DNA of 64,000 nt from an uncultured Lachnospiraceae bacterium (GTDB taxonomy: Bacteria > Bacillota > Clostridia > Lachnospirales > Lachnospiraceae), in the NCBI GenBank assembly GCA_949948735.1, contig CATLGV010000004.1, positions 62,001-126,000 of the forward strand, written 5' to 3'. Shown in pieces: positions 33,417-41,804 of this stretch. Made by a program: the position numbers and the translations under genes. The first letter of the stretch is position 1. Each line of letters opens with the position of its first letter. The notes beneath the pieces are model-generated. The model was not told the origin of the DNA. It worked only from the letters and a program-made list of their open reading frames with translations, and did not search any database.

Positions 33417-35447
33417 ATGATGAGATCACTTTTCTCTGGTGTATCGGGCTTAAAGACACATCAGACAAGAATGGACGTTATCGGTAATAATATTGCAAAC
33501 GTAAATACGACGGGCTACAAGTCCAAGTCGATTAATTTCTCGGATATGCTTTATCAGACGACGCAGGCAGCGACAGGCCCCAATGTGGAGAGTGCGATTG
33601 GCGGTACGAACCCCAGACAGATCGGTCTTGGCGTAAAGACAGGTGCGATTAATACCTCTATCACGACGCAGGGTGCGACACAGTCGACAGGTAATCCTTT
33701 TGATATTAAGCTAAACGGCGAGGCGTTCTTTGTTGTCAGCGACGGTACGAGCAACTACTTTACAAGAGACGGATCCTTTGGCGTTGACGCGGCGGGCTAT
33801 TTGTGTATGGCAAACACCGGCTATACGGTTATGGGCTGGACGCAGAAGCAGGCGACCGAGGACGGCGGCGAGGCCATTATCGCAAGCACGGTAAAGCCGA
33901 TTAACGTCATGGGTGAGCAGACATATCCGGCGGCTTATACGACGATGGCAAACATTACCGGAATCATCGATAAATTCGACGATAACCTTGGAACGACCAG
34001 CGGCAGACAGATTAATATCCAGACCTACGACAACAGAGGCTATGAGTATAATCTGAAGTTTGGTATTAAGCCCGTGACAAACGAGCAGACGTCGACAAAG
34101 GACGTAACCAATACCGAGAAGCTGTATCAGCTGCCGGGCTCCATTATGCTTGAGGATATTTCTACACTGAAGTTTTATAAGACGGTTGCAGGCACAGGCG
34201 GCGCCGGTAATACGCTGGGTGATCAGATAAGCGCGACGGGAATGCCAAGCGCGTTGCTGGAGGCCATTGAGAAAGAGGCGAGAGCGAATTATACGAATAC
34301 TACTGGAGCAAAGGATGTGCCTGTAGAGGTTACGATTACCGACAAGTTCCTGACGGATAATAAGATTACCGATTTGGGAGACGCCTCTACCTTAAAGGGT
34401 GCAACAATAACGGTTGTGTTCTCCGGAGACACGGGATATGTCGGATATAAGGATGCGGGCGGATCTGCTACGGCAGGGAATACAAGACTTGGCGTTCTGG
34501 ACATAGACGATGCCGCTTTAACTACTTTATACGGGGCGGTTCCGACCCTGGGGAACTCCGTAAATGTATCTGCGAATTTTGCCGGCGGTCTGCTGGTTAC
34601 GGAAAAGGTATATACGGACGGGACGCCGACACAGTATGCGTTTAATCAGGTTGCAGCGACAGCCGCACCAAACGGCAGCATGGCGGGCGCTTCGGTAACG
34701 CTGAATTATGCGGACATATCGTCGCTTCTGGCAACGGACGGTTCGCCAAAGAATCAGGCGCAGTATACCTCCGTGGAGCAGACGACATTGAATACCCGGA
34801 TAGAAGGCAATTACAGAATCACACTGCTTGGTATGACGGACAGCAGCGGTGCCGACGTAGATATCCGGAATCTGGGAGATACGCTGTCCTACAATGTGGT
34901 ATATAACACCGATAACGGTGAGCTTGAGTATGTCGGAAGTGAGGGGAACGACAGCTTTACGCTGAATTTGAGCGCGCTGGGCGGACAGTTCTCAAACGTA
35001 ACCTTTGATATGTCCAAGACGACAAACGTTGACAACGGAAATAAGTCAACCGTAGCCGGCAAGAAGGTGGACGGACGAAAGGTCGGCGTTATGACAGGCG
35101 CATTCATCGGTACGGACGGTACGGTTACGATTAACTACAGCAACGGTATGTCAAGAGCGATTGCGAAGATTGCGGTTGCGACCTTTGCAAACGCAATGGG
35201 TCTTCAGAATGAGGGTAATAACCTCTATACCGCGACGGCCAACTCCGGTGAGTTTGACGGTATCGGCGTGGATATCAAGGCGAGCGGTACCGGCGATATG
35301 ACCACCGGCGTATTGGAGATGAGTAATGTAGACCTTTCACAGGAGTTTACGGATATGATTACGACACAGAGAGGCTTCCAGGCAAACAGCCGTATTATTA
35401 CGGTATCGGATACGCTTCTCGAGGAGCTTGTCAATCTGAAGAGATAA
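33417..35447 (+). CDS. flgE: Flagellar hook protein FlgE
   Basis: The 676-residue hook subunit has the conserved N-terminus MMRSLFSGVSGLKTHQTRMD with GNNIANVNTTGYK, and the C-terminus EFTDMITTQRGFQANSRIIT, which form the coiled-coil D0/D1 domains. The middle (about 220-560) is a Thr/Gly/Asn-rich, variable surface region, making the protein longer than the roughly 400-residue enteric FlgE. AGGAGG (33401-33406) lies 10 bases before ATG 33417. It is the last gene of this operon segment and is followed by a strong terminator. Confidence 0.95.
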   Translation: MMRSLFSGVSGLKTHQTRMDVIGNNIANVNTTGYKSKSINFSDMLYQTTQAATGPNVESAIGGTNPRQIGLGVKTGAINTSITTQGATQSTGNPFDIKLNGEAFFVVSDGTSNYFTRDGSFGVDAAGYLCMANTGYTVMGWTQKQATEDGGEAIIASTVKPINVMGEQTYPAAYTTMANITGIIDKFDDNLGTTSGRQINIQTYDNRGYEYNLKFGIKPVTNEQTSTKDVTNTEKLYQLPGSIMLEDISTLKFYKTVAGTGGAGNTLGDQISATGMPSALLEAIEKEARANYTNTTGAKDVPVEVTITDKFLTDNKITDLGDASTLKGATITVVFSGDTGYVGYKDAGGSATAGNTRLGVLDIDDAALTTLYGAVPTLGNSVNVSANFAGGLLVTEKVYTDGTPTQYAFNQVAATAAPNGSMAGASVTLNYADISSLLATDGSPKNQAQYTSVEQTTLNTRIEGNYRITLLGMTDSSGADVDIRNLGDTLSYNVVYNTDNGELEYVGSEGNDSFTLNLSALGGQFSNVTFDMSKTTNVDNGNKSTVAGKKVDGRKVGVMTGAFIGTDGTVTINYSNGMSRAIAKIAVATFANAMGLQNEGNNLYTATANSGEFDGIGVDIKASGTGDMTTGVLEMSNVDLSQEFTDMITTQRGFQANSRIITVSDTLLEELVNLKR

Positions 35448-35464
35448 TATAAGGTGAAGCGACA

Positions 35465-35503
35465 GAAGAACGCCTTTCGGTTAAAGCCGGAGGGCGTTCT
35501 TTA
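35465..35503 (+). terminator. Rho-independent terminator of the flagellar operon
   Basis: AAGAACGCC (35465-35473) pairs with GGCGTTCTT (35492-35500), and TCGG/CCGG extends the stem inside. A short T-rich tail follows. Confidence 0.75.
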
Positions 35504-35527
35504 TGTTACAGGAAATGTTTATTTGCA

Positions 35528-35576
35528 GATACCCTCAATTGACAAGAGCATACACGCCTTGTCAATTGAGGGTATC
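35528..35576. repeat. Perfect 19-bp inverted repeat downstream of flgE
   Basis: GATACCCTCAATTGACAAG (35528-35546) is repeated inverted at 35558-35576 around an 11-base loop. No T tract follows on either strand, so it does not look like a terminator. It may be a trace of a mobile element, a small structured RNA or a protein-binding site. Confidence 0.8.
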
Positions 35577-35685
35577 ATTATTGATCAGGAGTCTCGCCGA
35601 TAAGAATAGACTTTGTATCTCAGTTGTGATATAGTACATCTATATAATGGTACGGTATGTAGAGCACAAAAAGGTGGTGACAGAT

Positions 35686-35997
35686 ATGACAGACAGTGAA
35701 AAACTTGATATGCTTCTTCTTGAAATGCAGGGCATGAAATCCGAAATGTAGGGTATGAAATCCGAAATGCAGGGCCTAAAGCAGCGTACAGAAAACATCG
35801 AAACGAATGTAAAAGACATTAAATCAGTGCTTGAAAATGAAATCCGTGTGAATATCCAACGTGTAGCCGAAGGGCATTTTGATTTGTCAAGAAATCTGCA
35901 CGATGCGATGCGCCCCAGCAATGAAGTTGAAATGCTGGCGATAAAGGTCAGGATGCTCGAGACAGATGTCAAAGAGTTAAAGGCGAGATTGGCATAG
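35686..35997 (+). pseudogene. Small coiled-coil protein gene interrupted by an amber codon
   Basis: The frame from ATG 35686 (MTDSEKLDMLLLEMQGMKSE) is closed by TAG at 35749-35751 and then continues open to 35997 (ETNVKDIKSVLENEIRVNI... to KELKARLA). The TAG falls at the place where the 21-base repeat encoding MQGMKSE has CAG in the neighbouring copies, so it is a CAG-to-TAG change. Without it the product would be 104 residues of coiled coil, resembling small conserved proteins I associate with Lachnospiraceae genomes. Either the gene is dead or translation restarts at ATG 35755 to give 80 residues. An AGGTGGTGA ribosome site and a possible promoter (TAGACT-N17-TATAGT) are intact. Confidence 0.75.
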
Positions 35998-36095
35998 CTT
36001 CTGATTTGGATATATGAGAATGTGATGTTACATTGAACGGTGTACAAAGGAATAATCTTCCTGACTTTTCCTTCCCGATGAATATTTCCGGAATC

Positions 36096-36124
36096 TTGTC
36101 CATATAATATAGTAGAAATGTAAT
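36096..36124 (+). promoter_or_regulatory. Sigma-A promoter for the gene at 36174
   Basis: TTGTCC (36096-36101), a 17-bp spacer and TGTAAT (36119-36124) precede the start by 49 bp. Confidence 0.55.
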
Positions 36125-36173
36125 ATGATGTCCGACTAATGGCGGCATCCATAAAAGGACAAGGAGAATAGAC

Positions 36174-36395
36174 ATGGCAAGAGGCGTAAAGAAATCATTG
36201 CAGGAAAAGATCGCACAGAAGGAGGAGCTGATCGAGGCGTTATCCACCCGTATCAAAAAGGAGCGCGAGGAGCTTAACGGCCTTCTGAATATGCAGAAAA
36301 TGGAGGAGCTGAACGAGCTGCGCGAGGCGGTGGAGCAGTCGGGCATGGAGATTGCCGATATTATCCAGATTGCCCAGATGCAGACGGCGCAATAA
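36174..36395 (+). CDS. Small coiled-coil hypothetical protein, 73 residues
   Basis: The protein is highly charged and helical (SLQEKIAQKEELIEALSTRI), followed by a short C-terminal helix EIADIIQIAQMQ. The length and two-helix layout recall the DUF4315 type of small accessory proteins, but I cannot confirm that family. It has an AAGGAG site, its own promoter and codon use like its neighbours. No function can be given. Confidence 0.65.
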   Translation: MARGVKKSLQEKIAQKEELIEALSTRIKKEREELNGLLNMQKMEELNELREAVEQSGMEIADIIQIAQMQTAQ

Positions 36396-36464
36396 ACAGA
36401 TTAGATTACAAACGATATGAAGAGAAGGTCCTAAAAATTATATGAAGAAAAAGCCCAAACACAA

Positions 36465-36493
36465 TTGCGTACATAGCCTTAAAAAGGTATAAT
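36465..36493 (+). promoter_or_regulatory. Sigma-A promoter of asnS
   Basis: TTGCGT (36465-36470), a 17-bp spacer and the perfect -10 TATAAT (36488-36493) lie 68 bp before asnS. No T-box leader is present. Confidence 0.75.
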
Positions 36494-36561
36494 GGAAAGC
36501 ATGTGGATGGGCTTTTATGATTGAGGGAGTCCGCTTTATAGGTCATAAGGAGGTAAAGAGA

Positions 36562-37947
36562 ATGACGAACATACGAGAATTGTACCGCAATTACAAAGAG
36601 TATGCGGACAAGGAGGTGACAATCGGGGGATGGCTTAGGAGTAAAAGAGACTCTAAGACTTTTGGCTTTCTGGTGGTGAATGACGGTACCTTTTTTGAGG
36701 CGCTCCAGGTGGTTTACAGCGATTCGCTGGATAATTTCGGCGCGATTTCGAAGCTGAACGTGGGGGCGGCTGTAATTGCCACCGGTATTGTGACATTGAC
36801 GCCGGATGCCAAGCAGCCGTTTGAGATACAGGCGACCCGCGTTGAGATTGAGGGGGATTCCACGCCGGATTATCCGCTGCAGAAGAAGCGGCACAGCTTT
36901 GAGTATCTTCGGACAATCTCACATCTCAGGCCGCGGACAAACACCTTTCAGGCAGTGTTCCGTGTCCGTTCCCTTTGCGCTTATGCGATACACCGCTTTT
37001 TCCAGGAACGGGATTTTGTGTATGTGCACACGCCCCTGATAACCGGAAGCGACTGCGAAGGCGCCGGCGAGATGTTCCAGGTGACGACGCTTGACCTGAA
37101 CAATCTGCCCATGACAGCGGACGGGAAGATTGATTTTTCAAAGGATTTCTTTAACAAGCCTACCAACCTTACGGTGAGCGGGCAGCTCAACGGTGAGACG
37201 TATGCGATGGCCTTTAAAAATATTTATACATTCGGGCCGACCTTCCGCGCCGAGAATTCAAACACAACGCGCCATGCCGCAGAGTTTTGGATGATTGAAC
37301 CGGAGATCGCGTTTGCGGATTTAAAGGACGATATGATGCTGGCGGAGAGCATGCTCAAATATATTATCCGGTATGTGCTGGAAAATGCGCCGGAGGAGAT
37401 GGCGTTTTTCAATCAGTTTGTCGATAAGGGACTGATAGAGCGGCTGGAGCATGTGGCGAATTCGGAATTCGGGCATATTACCTACACCGATGCGATTAAG
37501 GAGCTGGAGAAGCACAATGACGCGTTCGAATATAAGGTGTCATGGGGCTGCGATTTGCAGACGGAGCATGAGCGGTATCTGACGGAAACGCTGTTTGGGC
37601 GTCCGGTGTTTGTCACGGATTATCCCAAGGAGATCAAGGCTTTTTATATGAAGCTCAATGCGGATGGGAAAACGGTTGCCGCAATGGACTGCCTTGTTCC
37701 GGGAATCGGTGAAATCATTGGCGGAAGCCAGAGGGAGGACAAGCTGGAGGTCCTTGAGCAGAGAATGGAGGAATGCCATTTAAAGCCGGAGGACTATGAC
37801 TTTTATCTGGATTTGAGAAAATATGGCAGCACGCGCCATGCCGGCTTTGGCCTTGGCTTTGAGCGCTGTGTCATGTATCTGACCGGGATGGGGAATATTC
37901 GCGATGTTATTCCGTTCCCGCGGACGGTAAACAATTGCGAGCTGTAG
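36562..37947 (+). CDS. asnS: Asparaginyl-tRNA synthetase
   Basis: The 461-residue class IIb enzyme charges tRNA-Asn. The N-terminal OB-fold anticodon-binding domain runs to about residue 110 ([20 protein letters not shown]). The catalytic core has motif 1 near [17 protein letters not shown], motif 2 [20 protein letters not shown] and motif 3 [20 protein letters not shown]. The FRAENSNT segment favours AsnRS over AspRS. ATG 36562 is preferred because AAGGAGG (36548-36554) lies 7 bases before it. Confidence 0.95.
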   Translation: MTNIRELYRNYKEYADKEVTIGGWLRSKRDSKTFGFLVVNDGTFFEALQVVYSDSLDNFGAISKLNVGAAVIATGIVTLTPDAKQPFEIQATRVEIEGDSTPDYPLQKKRHSFEYLRTISHLRPRTNTFQAVFRVRSLCAYAIHRFFQERDFVYVHTPLITGSDCEGAGEMFQVTTLDLNNLPMTADGKIDFSKDFFNKPTNLTVSGQLNGETYAMAFKNIYTFGPTFRAENSNTTRHAAEFWMIEPEIAFADLKDDMMLAESMLKYIIRYVLENAPEEMAFFNQFVDKGLIERLEHVANSEFGHITYTDAIKELEKHNDAFEYKVSWGCDLQTEHERYLTETLFGRPVFVTDYPKEIKAFYMKLNADGKTVAAMDCLVPGIGEIIGGSQREDKLEVLEQRMEECHLKPEDYDFYLDLRKYGSTRHAGFGLGFERCVMYLTGMGNIRDVIPFPRTVNNCEL

Positions 37948-37962
37948 GCGCGAAAATATCAT

Positions 37963-37991
37963 TTGACACGGAAGCATATCGTCAGTATGAT
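37963..37991 (+). promoter_or_regulatory. Strong sigma-A promoter of the 5'-nucleotidase gene
   Basis: The perfect -35 TTGACA (37963-37968), a 17-bp spacer and TATGAT (37986-37991) lie 38 bp before the start. Confidence 0.8.
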
Positions 37992-38029
37992 TGAAGTGTA
38001 CGATAAATACAAAAAGGAGGAAGTAGGCT

Positions 38030-39670
38030 ATGAACAAATTTTTTAAGCGTCTCGCTGTCGGTATTCTGTCGCTTGCGATGGTAGCCGGGATTGCTGCGTA
38101 TACGCCCGCAGTAACAGCCGAGGCGAAGGATGACCTCGCAGGAAAGCTTGTGGTGATTCATACGAATGACATGCACGGGCACTACGAGAAGATTGAGGAG
38201 GAAGGCGGACTGGGGATGTCTTCCGTGAAGGCGTTGAAGGGCTACTACGAGCGGCAGGGAGCAAATGTACTGCTCCTGGATGCCGGGGATTTCAGCCAGG
38301 GAACCAATCTTGTAAATTATTACAAGGGTCTGGATTCCATCTATTTTATGAACGCGGCAGGCTATGACGCGGCGTCTCTTGGCAACCATGAGTTTGACTT
38401 CGGCTTTGACGCGCTTCAGGAAATGGCTGCGGCAGCGGATTTCCCTATCCTTGACGCGAACATTATCAACAAGGAGACAGGAAAGCCGTACTTTGGCGAC
38501 AATAAGGTGTTTGCGTTCGGCAATATGACAGTCGGCGTATTTGGACTGGATACACCGGAGACACAGACGAAGGCAAGCCCCAAGAATGTGAAGGATGTAA
38601 CATTCCTTGACAATGAGGAGCTGTATGCGTGCGCTCAGGCACAGGTGGACGCGTTAAAGGCGGCAGGCTGTGATTACATTATCTGCATCGGACATCTGGG
38701 TGTGGATGAGGAGAGCGTAGGCAGACGTTCGGTAGATGTTGTCGCACAGGTAACGGGCATAGACCTCTTTGTCGACGGTCACAGCCACACAAGAATAGAC
38801 GGTGGCTTTGATTTTAACGGTACAAAGATCGTAAGCACAGGCAGCTATCTGGAAAAAATCGGCGTAGTAATCTATGACGGCGAGAAAACAACGGCAAGAC
38901 TGATAGACGATCTCTATTACATCGGCGGCTGCCCGGATATGGACGCATTTGTAAAGACCTTTGCGGATGTCGTAAATGAAGCCTATGCGGGTACTTTTGC
39001 CACAACGATAAGCAGACTGGACGGCAGCCGTGCACCGGGCGTTCGTACAGAGGAGACAAATCTCGGTGATTTTTCCGCAGATGCGTACAAATATATTGCG
39101 CAGACCTATGTGGATGAAAATGACATGAATATGACCATTGACGGCGCAATCCAGAATGGCGGCGGAATCCGCGCGAGCATTGAGCCGGGCGATATTTCCA
39201 TGGATACGCTCTATACGGTGTTCCCTTACGGCAATACGATTTCGATTGTAACGCTTACGGGAGAAGAGCTGCTGGAGGCGCTGGAGGCATCCTGCTTTGC
39301 GTGTCCTGACGCGCTGGGCGGCTTCCCGCAGGTATCCGGTATTGTGTTCACGATAGACACCACCGTACCGTACGCACAGGGTGCGCAGTATCCGGATTCT
39401 ACATATTATGCGCCTGCCAATCCCGGCAGCCGCGTAACGATTAAGAGTGTCGGCGGTAAGGAATTTGACTTAAAGGCTACATACAATATTGCGGTAAACA
39501 ACTTTATGGCGGACGGCGGGGATACCTATTATGTACTGTCCGAGGCGGAAAACGTTATCGATACGGGGGTTGTTGACGCGGAAGGGCTCATTTCCTACGT
39601 AAACTCATTAAACGGGGTTATCGGAGAGGAATATGCAGCCTCCAGGGGAAATATTACGATTATACGTTAA
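38030..39670 (+). CDS. Secreted bifunctional metallophosphatase/5'-nucleotidase
   Basis: The 546-residue protein has a signal peptide (MNKFFKRLAVGILSLAMVAG, cleavage likely after the Ala-Glu-Ala near residue 32). The N-terminal metallophosphatase domain has VVIHTNDMHGHYEK, LLDAGDFSQG, GNHEFDFG and FVDGHSHTRIDGG, which hold two metal ions. The C-terminal 5'-nucleotidase domain has NGGGIRASIEPGDIS and TVFPYGNTISIVTLTG. It releases phosphate and nucleosides from extracellular nucleotides. No sortase motif or membrane anchor is seen, so it is probably released. A consensus promoter indicates strong expression. Confidence 0.92.
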   Translation: MNKFFKRLAVGILSLAMVAGIAAYTPAVTAEAKDDLAGKLVVIHTNDMHGHYEKIEEEGGLGMSSVKALKGYYERQGANVLLLDAGDFSQGTNLVNYYKGLDSIYFMNAAGYDAASLGNHEFDFGFDALQEMAAAADFPILDANIINKETGKPYFGDNKVFAFGNMTVGVFGLDTPETQTKASPKNVKDVTFLDNEELYACAQAQVDALKAAGCDYIICIGHLGVDEESVGRRSVDVVAQVTGIDLFVDGHSHTRIDGGFDFNGTKIVSTGSYLEKIGVVIYDGEKTTARLIDDLYYIGGCPDMDAFVKTFADVVNEAYAGTFATTISRLDGSRAPGVRTEETNLGDFSADAYKYIAQTYVDENDMNMTIDGAIQNGGGIRASIEPGDISMDTLYTVFPYGNTISIVTLTGEELLEALEASCFACPDALGGFPQVSGIVFTIDTTVPYAQGAQYPDSTYYAPANPGSRVTIKSVGGKEFDLKATYNIAVNNFMADGGDTYYVLSEAENVIDTGVVDAEGLISYVNSLNGVIGEEYAASRGNITIIR

Positions 39671-39716
39671 GCGGGATCAAACGGAATTATTTCCCATAAA
39701 GAAGCTTTGACAGCAT

Positions 39717-39775
39717 AAAGGCATCGGCAGATGTACGGGCCTCCATCGGGGGCCGCGTATATTGCCGATGCCTTT
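39717..39775. terminator. Bidirectional terminator between convergent genes
   Basis: AAAGGCATCGGCA (39717-39729) pairs with TGCCGATGCCTTT (39763-39775), with GGGCC/GGCCG-type pairing inside. T runs flank both ends, so it can serve both the nucleotidase gene and the convergent chemoreceptor gene. Confidence 0.8.
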
Positions 39776-39806
39776 TATCTATCTGTTGCAGGTGCGGTTA
39801 TGCGGG

Positions 39807-41162
39807 TTAAGCGTTTGTAAGCTGCAATATCTTTTCCATATCCGCAATCAGCTCTTTGGAATAGTTTTCGGCGTCGCGGTAGATCTGCCGTGCTTCTTCA
39901 AAGGAGCTGCGGTTGATAGCGGCGATAACGTTCGCGCCGTACCGATGGAATTTGCGGTGCTTTTCGCCCAGCCCTTCCCATATGGGCGTAACGCCGGGAA
40001 TATCCGGAGTCATGGCATAATAGAAATGTCCGAAACCGCATTTGGAGGAATCCAGCTGCAGCGGGATAACCGCTCTGCCGTCAACCATTTTCCGGAGTGT
40101 GCCAAGCCAGGTCTGATGGGAGGAGATCGCAGTGGTCATATACTGCGCAAATTCGCTGTTCTCCAGATGGAAGAAAGCGTCCTTAGCCATGCTGCCCATC
40201 TGCTTTACCGTGTCATCAAGCGTTTTTTCGATGCCGGCCACCGGTTCGGTTGCCAGCTGCAGATCCTGGCCGACCTTACGCATGAAATTCGAGCTTTCCT
40301 TGAGCTGTCCTTCCATCTCTGCCATAGAGCTGCTGATTTCTTCGCTGACTGCGGCAATGGAGCTGACGGATTCATTGATAATCGAAACGTGCTGCTGGCT
40401 TTCGCTGTTTAATTCCCACGCGGTATTGATTTTAGTCGCCATGGAGGACAACGCGTCGATTGTATTTGTGGAGCTTTGCGTGCTCTTCTGGGAAGCCTTC
40501 TTCATATTTTCGACAAAGGCATTCATATTGCCTGTCAGCTTCTGGGTTTCTTCTGCCAGCTCCCGTATTTCGTTTGCGACGACGGCAAAGCCCTTGCCGG
40601 ATTCGCCCGCCCTTGCAGCCTCTACAGAGGCATTCAGCGCAAGCAGATTTGTCTGCAGGGAGATGGAATCAATGCCTGCGACAACGGCGCTGATACGGTT
40701 GATAATATTCATTAATTCCGCCATATCGGTCTGCATTTCCTTGGAGATTGCAAGCGTATGGTCGGAAAGCTCCTTGATTCCTGTCAGCTCATTCTGGCCG
40801 GCCTCCATCTTCTGATAGGCCTCATCGGTCTGCTCGGAAACACGGATAATGGTGTTGGTCAGTTCCTCGTGCTGATTGCTTGCGTGCCCGGCGGCAGAAC
40901 CGAAAATCGTTTCTGTAGCCGCTGTCACCTTTCTTGAAATATCGATGATTTTTTCTGTCTGGTGCTGCATTGTCAAATCGAGAGAGCTGATTTGCATGAC
41001 GGCTTTCACATTCTTTTCAAAAACCTCTGCAAACTGCCGCCGTCCTCTTGACAGCCGCCGGTAAATCTCATTTAGCTCCGGTTCTTTGGAGTAGTCCATT
41101 TCTTTTAATTGTGAGACTGCCCGCATAAGTACCGCTTTTTTCTTTGTGGTTGCCATTCGCAT
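39807..41162 (-). CDS. Cytosolic methyl-accepting chemotaxis protein with C-terminal CZB domain
   Basis: The 451-residue receptor has no membrane segment. Residues about 60-340 are the coiled-coil signalling domain with the hairpin tip [20 protein letters not shown] and [20 protein letters not shown]. The C-terminal chemoreceptor zinc-binding domain has the His/Cys ligand set in [21 protein letters not shown] and [13 protein letters not shown] domains bind zinc and in studied cases respond to zinc or hypochlorite. The N-terminus ([13 protein letters not shown]) carries no ligand domain. The ribosome site GGAAGAGG supports ATG 41162; ATG 41156 is also possible. It fits the motile lifestyle shown by the flagellar operon. 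Confidence 0.92.
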   Translation of the reverse strand: MRMATTKKKAVLMRAVSQLKEMDYSKEPELNEIYRRLSRGRRQFAEVFEKNVKAVMQISSLDLTMQHQTEKIIDISRKVTAATETIFGSAAGHASNQHEELTNTIIRVSEQTDEAYQKMEAGQNELTGIKELSDHTLAISKEMQTDMAELMNIINRISAVVAGIDSISLQTNLLALNASVEAARAGESGKGFAVVANEIRELAEETQKLTGNMNAFVENMKKASQKSTQSSTNTIDALSSMATKINTAWELNSESQQHVSIINESVSSIAAVSEEISSSMAEMEGQLKESSNFMRKVGQDLQLATEPVAGIEKTLDDTVKQMGSMAKDAFFHLENSEFAQYMTTAISSHQTWLGTLRKMVDGRAVIPLQLDSSKCGFGHFYYAMTPDIPGVTPIWEGLGEKHRKFHRYGANVIAAINRSSFEEARQIYRDAENYSKELIADMEKILQLTNA

Positions 41163-41206
41163 TTCCTCTTCCTTTCATTTAAATGTTAATAAAACATCTT
41201 AATACC

Positions 41207-41234
41207 ATCATACGGGATTTTAAGCTTTTTGCAA
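41207..41234 (-). promoter_or_regulatory. Sigma-A promoter of the chemoreceptor gene
   Basis: Read on the minus strand, TTGCAA (41234-41229), a 16-bp spacer and TATGAT (41212-41207) lie 45 bp before the start. Confidence 0.65.
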
Positions 41235-41319
41235 GGCTTTTCTTATTTTTTCTTATGGATATATTTTCAAAAAAATTTGTAAAGATATTGCGGTTCGTGA
41301 TATATTCAACCGCGTAGTT

Positions 41320-41328
41320 TGATATAAT
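41320..41328 (+). promoter_or_regulatory. Extended -10 promoter for the gene at 41385
   Basis: TGATATAAT (41320-41328) is a TG-extended perfect -10 element; no clear -35 is seen. It is divergent from the chemoreceptor promoter. Confidence 0.55.
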
Positions 41329-41384
41329 AAGAGTAAAACGGTGTCCGGCGCAAAAATGCGCGGAATTATCAGGGAGGGCATGGT

Positions 41385-41732
41385 ATGTCGATGAAGGGTA
41401 TAACAGCGGAGGAAAGTACGATAAGCCGGCTGCTTGCGCTGGGAACGGTTACTTATGAGGCAACAGGATGGGGAAGCGGCAGAATTTCCGTCAAATGCAG
41501 GTCAAACATAAGATGCGAAAAGGAGTCGCTCAATAAGCCGCTGATAGCGTTATCGGTGGATGAGGATAAGGTGGAGCAGGAAAACATTGAAGGTTATGTT
41601 ATCCGCGAATTAGGACAGAAGCTCAGGGATCGGGAAATACGCGTATTGACGATAGAGGATAAGCGCTACAGCGCGGCCAAGCGCAAATTCAAGCTTTGGA
41701 AAAATGCCTATAAGAAATTGCGGCAGGAATAG
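41385..41732 (+). CDS. Hypothetical protein, 115 residues
   Basis: I do not recognise a family. The basic, soluble protein has a beta-rich N-terminal half (LLALGTVTYEATGWGSGRIS) and a Lys/Arg-rich helical C-terminus (RKFKLWKNAYKKLRQE) that could contact nucleic acid. A GGGAGGG site lies 6 bases before ATG 41385. It is a single-gene unit with its own promoter and a bidirectional terminator behind it. Confidence 0.7.
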   Translation: MSMKGITAEESTISRLLALGTVTYEATGWGSGRISVKCRSNIRCEKESLNKPLIALSVDEDKVEQENIEGYVIRELGQKLRDREIRVLTIEDKRYSAAKRKFKLWKNAYKKLRQE

Positions 41733-41740
41733 CGTTCATT

Positions 41741-41776
41741 AAAAAGGATATACAGCGAGGCTGCATATCCTTTTTT
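41741..41776. terminator. Bidirectional terminator
   Basis: AAAAAGGATAT (41741-41751) pairs with ATATCCTTTTTT (41765-41776), and CAGC/GCTG pairs inside. It ends the genes on both sides. Confidence 0.85.
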
Positions 41777-41804
41777 GATGCGGGCGCCGTCAGGCACCTG
41801 GTTT

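Noticed and set aside
36448-36516. AAAAAGCCCA and TGGGCTTTT as a terminator stem before asnS
   Set aside because: The arms are 50 bases apart and flank the asnS promoter, so they would not be in the same transcript; probably coincidence.
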